49,152 bases of DNA from Oscillospiraceae bacterium (GTDB lineage: Bacteria > Bacillota > Clostridia > Oscillospirales > Oscillospiraceae): the NCBI GenBank assembly GCA_017549125.1, contig JAFYVL010000039.1:1-49152 (forward strand). Reading direction: 5' to 3'. Under the pieces are notes generated by a model. The model did no database searches and was not told the DNA's origin. It saw nothing but the letters and a program-made list of their open reading frames with translations. Position 1 is the stretch's first letter; every line of letters begins with the position of its first letter. Shown here in pieces: positions 43,893 through 49,152 of this stretch. The position numbers and the translations under genes were made by a program.

Positions 43893-45722
43893 TTACTTTC
43901 CGATAATTCTAACCTCGGAAATGCCTACAGAGGTCTGTCCTTTAGGAATTTCCACAGTGATCTTAATGGACTTTACACGTAATTGCGCGAACTCCGCATA
44001 GGCTGCTGCACCGGGGGTCACATAGTACACAGAGCCATCGTAGTCATTGGTTTGCAGGAATTGTGCGCCAAAGGGAACATCCTCAATGACACGCGTCACT
44101 TCCTCACCGTTTTCTACACAGGTAAATTCCATCTTAGCAATGCCGGTAAATACGGTATTCTCCAGCTTGGAGTTGTATACCATAACCGCACGAACCATTC
44201 TGGCTTCTTCAAAATCGAAGGTAAACGTTGTTGTTTCGGTGATGGTAGTTTCCCGGATATACTCCATGAATGTAGCATCACCGTATTTGTAAATAGACAA
44301 AAGATCGTCATTGAGGCAAGCAGCATCCGCACTGCCGGACACCTTCGCCTCCGGTGCAATATTGCGGTATTCGCTGTAGGCCTCCAGTCTGGGCTGCACC
44401 GAACAGGTAGGACCGTTTGCATACATGACCTCCAGGTCATTGCCGTCCTGATCCTTGACGGTGATCCATTTGATCTCATCAATGGCATGATTACGGGCAG
44501 TACCTGCGGTAATGAAGTTATCATGACGATGATAGATCACATACATCTTCTCGCCCAGAGTAATAAAGCTGTGGTGACCTGTACCGGAGATATCCTGGCT
44601 GCCTGCCACACCACCGGACAAGAGCAAACCGCCCTCTGCTTCCGTCAGCTTGCGATAGGGGCCTAAAACATTGTCGGCTACCGCCTGTCCCAGCTGATAG
44701 GAGCTGTCCCAATAGTCGTTGACCGAGAAGGTCAGATAGTATTTTCCGTTATGCTTTACAAGGAACGGACCCTCATTGGTATGATTGGATTCATTCTCAT
44801 AACTTACCAGGGGTACACCTGCACCTTCCTGGGCAGCCTTCCAATCCTCCACAGTATAATAATGGGTATAGGTCAGCACCTGGGCAGTAGACCAATCGGG
44901 CTTCAACCAGTTCTCCATTTTCACACCGCAAAGACGGTCCTGATCCAGGTTATCCACCCACAGCAGGTACTTGGTGCCATCCTCATCCACATAAGGATGG
45001 GGGTCAATGGCCGTGGTATAGCCGCCGTAGCCAACACCTGCGTCTTCTCTGCCGTTTGCCACAGAGAAAGGAATGTAATAGGACGGATCCAGCATCAGAT
45101 ACTTGGCAAAATAATGGGGGAACTGCGCTTCAGAGTAGCTGTGTACATTCTCTGCGCCGCAGCTTGCCGGGTCCTTAAAATCCACCAGTTCAAAATTCTG
45201 ATAGGGAGATTTGGATCTTGCCACCATCAGCTGTCTGGTGGGCGTACCGGACTCCACACCGTTTCCGGGCACCACAGTGGTATCCTCTACGGGTGTGGCA
45301 CTGAAGAACATATAATACAATTCCTCATCTGCATCGTAGACCACTTCCGGCGCCCAAATATCCTGCCATGTGGATTTCACATCATCAGGAATCGTGCCGT
45401 CTTCATTATAGAAATAAATATCCAATGCGTTGCCCACCGGCTCCCAATCCATCAGGTTCTGGGAGCGGTAGCAGAACAGAGAACCTTCTGTGCCGTACAT
45501 ATAGTAGTAACCGTCAACAGAAGTATTGTCCAACACAAAAGGGTCTGCCAGACCGGTCTGCTTATCGTTGCGATAAAACAGCTCCTTGTTGTAGTCGGGT
45601 TGGGTTTGACCTTCCCGGAGCTGTCCCTGGTAGCTTGCAATTTCATATTGGGCTTCCCGGCAGCCGCCGAACAAGGTCATGATCAACGCGCTCAAAAGCA
45701 TTACGGGTATTATTTTTTTCAT
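43893..45722 (-). CDS. GH43 glycosidase lipoprotein with C-terminal F5/8-like domain
   Basis: A 609-residue lipid-anchored enzyme. The start is ATG 45722 with AAGGGG upstream; GTG 45728 is less likely. The lipobox is LFGGC (Cys about 21). The GH43 propeller (about 45-440) has the base Asp in GLADPFVL, Asp in AIDPHPYV, acid Glu in HTNEGPFLV and the propeller His in SGTGHHSF. It is a different GH43 type from the two in module 1: the blades differ and an insertion (about 115-200) is present. The C-terminal part (about 450-609, NIAPEAKVSGSADA, FTFDFEEARMVRAVMVYNS, ISEVRIIG) looks like a discoidin/F5/8-type (CBM32-like) sandwich. It follows the system 2 permeases by 21 bases and precedes the giant anchored protein. 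Substrate unknown. Confidence 0.85.
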   Translation of the reverse strand: MKKIIPVMLLSALIMTLFGGCREAQYEIASYQGQLREGQTQPDYNKELFYRNDKQTGLADPFVLDNTSVDGYYYMYGTEGSLFCYRSQNLMDWEPVGNALDIYFYNEDGTIPDDVKSTWQDIWAPEVVYDADEELYYMFFSATPVEDTTVVPGNGVESGTPTRQLMVARSKSPYQNFELVDFKDPASCGAENVHSYSEAQFPHYFAKYLMLDPSYYIPFSVANGREDAGVGYGGYTTAIDPHPYVDEDGTKYLLWVDNLDQDRLCGVKMENWLKPDWSTAQVLTYTHYYTVEDWKAAQEGAGVPLVSYENESNHTNEGPFLVKHNGKYYLTFSVNDYWDSSYQLGQAVADNVLGPYRKLTEAEGGLLLSGGVAGSQDISGTGHHSFITLGEKMYVIYHRHDNFITAGTARNHAIDEIKWITVKDQDGNDLEVMYANGPTCSVQPRLEAYSEYRNIAPEAKVSGSADAACLNDDLLSIYKYGDATFMEYIRETTITETTTFTFDFEEARMVRAVMVYNSKLENTVFTGIAKMEFTCVENGEEVTRVIEDVPFGAQFLQTNDYDGSVYYVTPGAAAYAEFAQLRVKSIKITVEIPKGQTSVGISEVRIIGK

Positions 45723-45743
45723 ATTCACAACACCCCTTATGAG

Positions 45744-46619
45744 TTATTCCTTCACACCGCCGGCGGACACGCCTTCGATGAAGTATTTTTGTAGCAATAC
45801 ATAGATGAGAATCAAGGGCAGCATGCCCAAAACAGCCGCAGCAGAATAGATATTCTCGCTGCCTGCATTGGGGAACATACTACGGATCTCACTTAAGTAC
45901 AGCTGCAAGGTGATAAATCTCGGCTGATTCTGCAAATACAGCATGGGGCCTAAATAGCTGTTGTAGCCTGCTACAAAGCCGAAAATGAATTGTGCGATAA
46001 ATGCAGGTTTTGCCAAGGGGAACATGATCTTAAAGAAGCATTGGAAGAAACCTGCGCCATCCAATGTGGCAGCTTCGATCAAGGAATTGGGAATGCCGTC
46101 GAAGAACAACCGCAAGAAGAACATCGTACCGATAGAGCCAAACAGACCCGGGATCAGCAAAGGCAGATAGCCTGCCTCTCCTGTCCAGCCAATGGCAGAA
46201 AAGAACACAAAGGAGATCACGCCAAATGCACCCAAGGGAATGGAGCGCAAAATGACGGAGAACTTAAACAGGGGTTCTTTAAAGGGGAAGTTCATCTTGG
46301 AGAATGCGTAAGCAGAGAATCCTGCCACGATCATACCCACCACAAGAGGGATCAAAGTCAGCCACATGGTGTTGATGAAGCCCATCAGCAAACCGGGCAT
46401 ACCCACAAGATCTATATAGCTATCATACTGGAAAATAGTCTTGTAGGCATCTATGCTCATATTGTTTGACCACCAAATAAAGCCTTTACTGGTAGCCAGT
46501 TCCTCGCTGGGAATGAAAGAGGTCAGCAAAATGGTAACAATGGGGAAAAACAGCAGGATCGTATAAACCACCAGCACAGCGATAATCAGCGCTCTGCCCA
46601 GAGAAAATTTCTTTTTCAT
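45744..46619 (-). CDS. CUT1 sugar ABC transporter permease, MalG type (system 2)
   Basis: A 291-residue inner-membrane permease with about six hydrophobic segments. The start is ATG 46619 after GGGGGAGGATCT; a longer frame overlapping the upstream gene has no ribosome site. The EAA loop is LIEAATLDGAGFFQCFFKIM followed by FPLAKPA. The C-terminus LLQKYFIEGVSAGGVKE is typical of MalG partners. It lies 13 bases after the MalF-type gene. It differs clearly from the system 1 permease at 20727-21569, so system 2 is not a recent copy. Confidence 0.92.
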   Translation of the reverse strand: MKKKFSLGRALIIAVLVVYTILLFFPIVTILLTSFIPSEELATSKGFIWWSNNMSIDAYKTIFQYDSYIDLVGMPGLLMGFINTMWLTLIPLVVGMIVAGFSAYAFSKMNFPFKEPLFKFSVILRSIPLGAFGVISFVFFSAIGWTGEAGYLPLLIPGLFGSIGTMFFLRLFFDGIPNSLIEAATLDGAGFFQCFFKIMFPLAKPAFIAQFIFGFVAGYNSYLGPMLYLQNQPRFITLQLYLSEIRSMFPNAGSENIYSAAAVLGMLPLILIYVLLQKYFIEGVSAGGVKE

Positions 46620-46632
46620 AGATCCTCCCCCT

Positions 46633-47616
46633 TTACTCTGCGCTCTTATCACGCATCCGGAACAGGAACACAGATGCGATACCGGTTACCAAGAAGATCA
46701 GCCAACTGATCACGCAGGCGCAGGATACCATGTAACTGACACCGTTTGCGTCGGTGGTAGTAGCGTTCTGAATTAAGAAGTACACCAACCGGATCAGCGT
46801 CAGACCCATGGATTCGTTACCACCCGGCACGCCCCAGGCATTGGGTATAATGAGTGCCGCCAGGTCATAGGTTAACAGACCTGCCACCACACCGGCCTGC
46901 AACAGGAAGAAGGTGGTGGGTGCAATGCCGGGTAGCGTCACGTTCTTAAACTTATGCCATGCGTTAGCACCGTCCAGGGCAGCAGCCTCATAGAGGCTAT
47001 TGTTGATATTGGAAAATGCTGCCTTATACATGACGATACCGTAACCGGGTGCTTGCCAGATAATGGCAACGATGATACACCAGGTGATGTAATCCGGATT
47101 TTCCAGCCACTTAATGTTTGTGCCCAGGATACTATTGAGAATACCGCCGTCCCAATCCAGAATCCAGCGCCACATCAGCGCAACGGCAACTGTGGAGCAG
47201 ATATAGGGAATAAAGAACAGGGTCTGGAACACTCTGCCACCCTTGGGCTTCTCACGGAGCAAGGTAGCAATGAACATGGCAATGACCAAAGTCACCAGCT
47301 GGGTGGAAGCGATCCAAAGGGTGATGACCACGGCCTTATAGAAATACTTGGCCAGGTCGAAATAGAACAGTTCGTATGCGTGGTTGGGAATAAACACGGA
47401 CTTAAAGCCTTCGAAATTATTCCACTCAATTTTGGTCAGATCATAAAGATCCACATTGCAGAACATTCCGATAAAGGAAATGATCAGCGGAAAGCCATTG
47501 AAAATCAAGAAACCAACCAGGGGGACACAGGCAACGAGCATGGCGAAAATTTGTTCTTTGCGCCATTTATGCTTCTTGGGTCGCAAGGTTTCCGGTGTTG
47601 TTTTCTGTAAAGACAT
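46633..47616 (-). CDS. CUT1 sugar ABC transporter permease, MalF type (system 2)
   Basis: A 327-residue inner-membrane permease. The start is ATG 47616, three bases after the solute-binding protein stop, so the two are probably translationally coupled. The EAA loop is LYEAAALDGANAWHKFKNVT followed by LPGIAPT. The N-terminal KKHKWRKEQIFAMLVACVPL leads into the first membrane segment. Its partner is the permease just downstream; the ATPase is not encoded here. Confidence 0.92.
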   Translation of the reverse strand: MSLQKTTPETLRPKKHKWRKEQIFAMLVACVPLVGFLIFNGFPLIISFIGMFCNVDLYDLTKIEWNNFEGFKSVFIPNHAYELFYFDLAKYFYKAVVITLWIASTQLVTLVIAMFIATLLREKPKGGRVFQTLFFIPYICSTVAVALMWRWILDWDGGILNSILGTNIKWLENPDYITWCIIVAIIWQAPGYGIVMYKAAFSNINNSLYEAAALDGANAWHKFKNVTLPGIAPTTFFLLQAGVVAGLLTYDLAALIIPNAWGVPGGNESMGLTLIRLVYFLIQNATTTDANGVSYMVSCACVISWLIFLVTGIASVFLFRMRDKSAE

Positions 47617-47619
47617 GAA

Positions 47620-49152
47620 TTATCTCCCCATAATACGCAGGCGCATACCCTTCAGACCGGTATTGGCCGCATCCTGTTTCTTTTCAATAAACTGAGCAAG
47701 GGTCATCTTGCCCTCACGGACATCCTTGTTAAAGGCCATAGACCACTCGGTGATCCAGGTCAAAGAGGTAAAGTAAGTATAGTCACCGATATCGGCTTCC
47801 TGTGCCATGTAAGCACCTGCCCACATACCGGACAGCAGGCGGTCTGTAGAATCTGCATACTCGCCCAGGCCGTAAGCGGTCTGGTTGGGAACCAGCTTGT
47901 TGCCCTTAGCCAGGATTGCCTGACCCTCAGGACCTGCTGCCCAGGTGACAAACTTGAAGGCTGCATCATAATTCTTGCCCTTGGTGTTGGCAGGCAGGAA
48001 GAAGCCTGCAGCTTCGCTGGCGGTAGCGGCTTCGCCTACGATGGCGGTGCCGTTTTCCATGTGCAGCTCACCGGTGTAAACTTCACCGTTGTAGGTCTCG
48101 CCGATGACCTTCAGGTACTCAGTGCCGTCCTTTTCATAGGTGCTTCCACCCACATACTCACGGTACTGTGCAGGAACAGCCATACCCAGCTTGTCGCCCA
48201 GAATGCCCTGGAAGGACTGTGCCTGGGAGAAATACTCAATCAGGAAGGGGCAGTCAGTACCGGAAGTGAAACGAGCGGTACGGTTTTGGGTAGTGGAAGG
48301 TGCAACACCGTAGCCATAGATACCTTCCTCTGCCTGCTTGGTAGTGGGAACACCCAGACGGGTGAACTCCAGAATGGCATCATACTGAGAAGGCATCTTA
48401 TAAACCTTACCCTCCAGCTTGCTCAGCTCGGCAGCATTGTTGTTCAGGAAAGTCTTTGCCTCGTAGGTCAGCACATCGCCCTTGGTATAATTGACACCAT
48501 TGACGGTGATGTCCTCCAGAGCCAGGTAGCCGGACTGCTTGTCCATGAGGGTCAGCTTATAGTTGCCGGATGCCTCATCCCAGCCTACGCAGTCGCCGCC
48601 TACAGAGAAGCCCATAAAGAACCACCACTCGCTCATGAAGCCGTACTCATAGCCGTACTGCTTCTGGAAAGCACGGGACAGGCAACGCTGCTCTTCCCAG
48701 CTCATGCCGATGCACTCATTGAATACCTTGTATACAAACTCACCGGCTTCGTTCTTGCTGCTCACTGCATCTGCATAGGGAGCTTCCTTATACTCTGCAT
48801 AGCCGTGGGGCTGCAGGGTTGCGCTGTTGGCAGAATTGTAGGCTGCCAATTCGCTCTCGGGAACGGAGATCACATTGATACCGCAATCGTTCAGAATGCC
48901 CTTGTTGTAGTACAGCACCTGGGGATCGTTGCCTGCAGGAATTGCCAGCAGAGATGCGCCCTCACCTGCCAGGAACTTGCCACCCTCAGCGGGCTTGGTG
49001 TTCATACGGAAGCGGTTGACCAGGGAATCGGGAATCTGATCCCACTGCATAGCGGTCTTGGCTTCGTCGGTCAAATACTTGTCCAGCTCCACGAAATAGT
49101 TGCCGCCCTGCATAGCCAGGGTCTTGTACTCATCGTCATTGATCTGCAGTAC
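47620..49152 (-). CDS. Extracellular solute-binding protein of ABC system 2 (N-terminus outside window)
   Basis: The C-terminal 510 residues of a family 1 solute-binding protein; the frame is open to the right edge, so the signal peptide and start are missing. Visible features are SBP-like: GNYFVELDKYLTDEAK, LLAIPAGNDPQVLYYNKGIL, TASEAAGFFLPANTKGKNYD and AFKFVTWAAGPEGQAIL, the last being the usual family 1 pattern near the C-terminus. The whole protein exceeds 510 residues, larger than the system 1 binding protein (448), which suggests a longer or different ligand. It is followed by its two permeases. The promoter of module 2 must lie outside the window. Confidence 0.9.
   Translation of the reverse strand, partial: VLQINDDEYKTLAMQGGNYFVELDKYLTDEAKTAMQWDQIPDSLVNRFRMNTKPAEGGKFLAGEGASLLAIPAGNDPQVLYYNKGILNDCGINVISVPESELAAYNSANSATLQPHGYAEYKEAPYADAVSSKNEAGEFVYKVFNECIGMSWEEQRCLSRAFQKQYGYEYGFMSEWWFFMGFSVGGDCVGWDEASGNYKLTLMDKQSGYLALEDITVNGVNYTKGDVLTYEAKTFLNNNAAELSKLEGKVYKMPSQYDAILEFTRLGVPTTKQAEEGIYGYGVAPSTTQNRTARFTSGTDCPFLIEYFSQAQSFQGILGDKLGMAVPAQYREYVGGSTYEKDGTEYLKVIGETYNGEVYTGELHMENGTAIVGEAATASEAAGFFLPANTKGKNYDAAFKFVTWAAGPEGQAILAKGNKLVPNQTAYGLGEYADSTDRLLSGMWAGAYMAQEADIGDYTYFTSLTWITEWSMAFNKDVREGKMTLAQFIEKKQDAANTGLKGMRLRIMGR

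Overview
The window comes from a Gram-positive, gut-type anaerobe, most likely a Clostridia member of the Oscillospirales/Ruminococcaceae kind. This rests on G+C near half by eye, strong AGGAGG ribosome binding sites, lipobox lipoproteins, CUT1 sugar ABC transporters without a local ATPase, no SusC/SusD, and intergenic palindromic repeats of a type I remember from such genomes (from memory, not searched). Almost all of it is one very large glycan-utilisation region transcribed from the minus strand.

Layout: 1-1459 is the N-terminal part of aspS (minus strand, cut by the window edge). It diverges from an LTA-synthase-family membrane phosphotransferase/sulfatase gene (1765-3663, plus). A MITE-like element (about 1591-1744) lies between them. 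3664-4011 is a hairpin-rich convergent intergenic region.

Module 1 runs right to left from 26559 to 4012. Its genes are: an ArsR-type regulator with a large C-terminal sensor-like domain; a GH2 enzyme; a sugar-binding lipoprotein and two CUT1 permeases; a lipoprotein of four CBM9-like domains; a GH43 lipoprotein; a secreted LamG3-metallophosphoesterase protein; a 1503-residue secreted GH43; and a non-catalytic protein of four CBM66/DUF1080-like domains. Gaps are mostly under 30 bases, so it looks like one ~22.5 kb operon. A good promoter (TTGACA-N18-TATTAT) precedes it, with three copies of an 18-bp palindrome that are probably the regulator's operators.

Module 2 runs from the right edge (49152) to 26859. 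It holds a second CUT1 system (solute-binding protein cut by the edge, two permeases), a GH43 lipoprotein, a 2064-residue membrane-anchored repeat protein, an 1862-residue secreted repeat/metallophosphoesterase protein, a second GH2, a GH3, and an intracellular GH43 with its own promoter.

How it may work (inference): giant secreted or tethered proteins rich in carbohydrate-binding-like domains hold and trim a complex glycan, with GH43 enzymes removing side chains and two metallophosphoesterases possibly removing phosphate substituents. Oligosaccharides enter through two CUT1 importers, powered by a shared ATPase encoded elsewhere, and are finished inside by GH2, GH3 and GH43 enzymes. The most unusual elements are the ArsR/sensor fusion with its operator array, a repeated domain of about 190-300 residues marked by an RHYD motif that I cannot assign to a family (10 copies in two proteins), a second unassigned domain shared by three giant proteins, and the metallophosphoesterases embedded in glycan-binding proteins.
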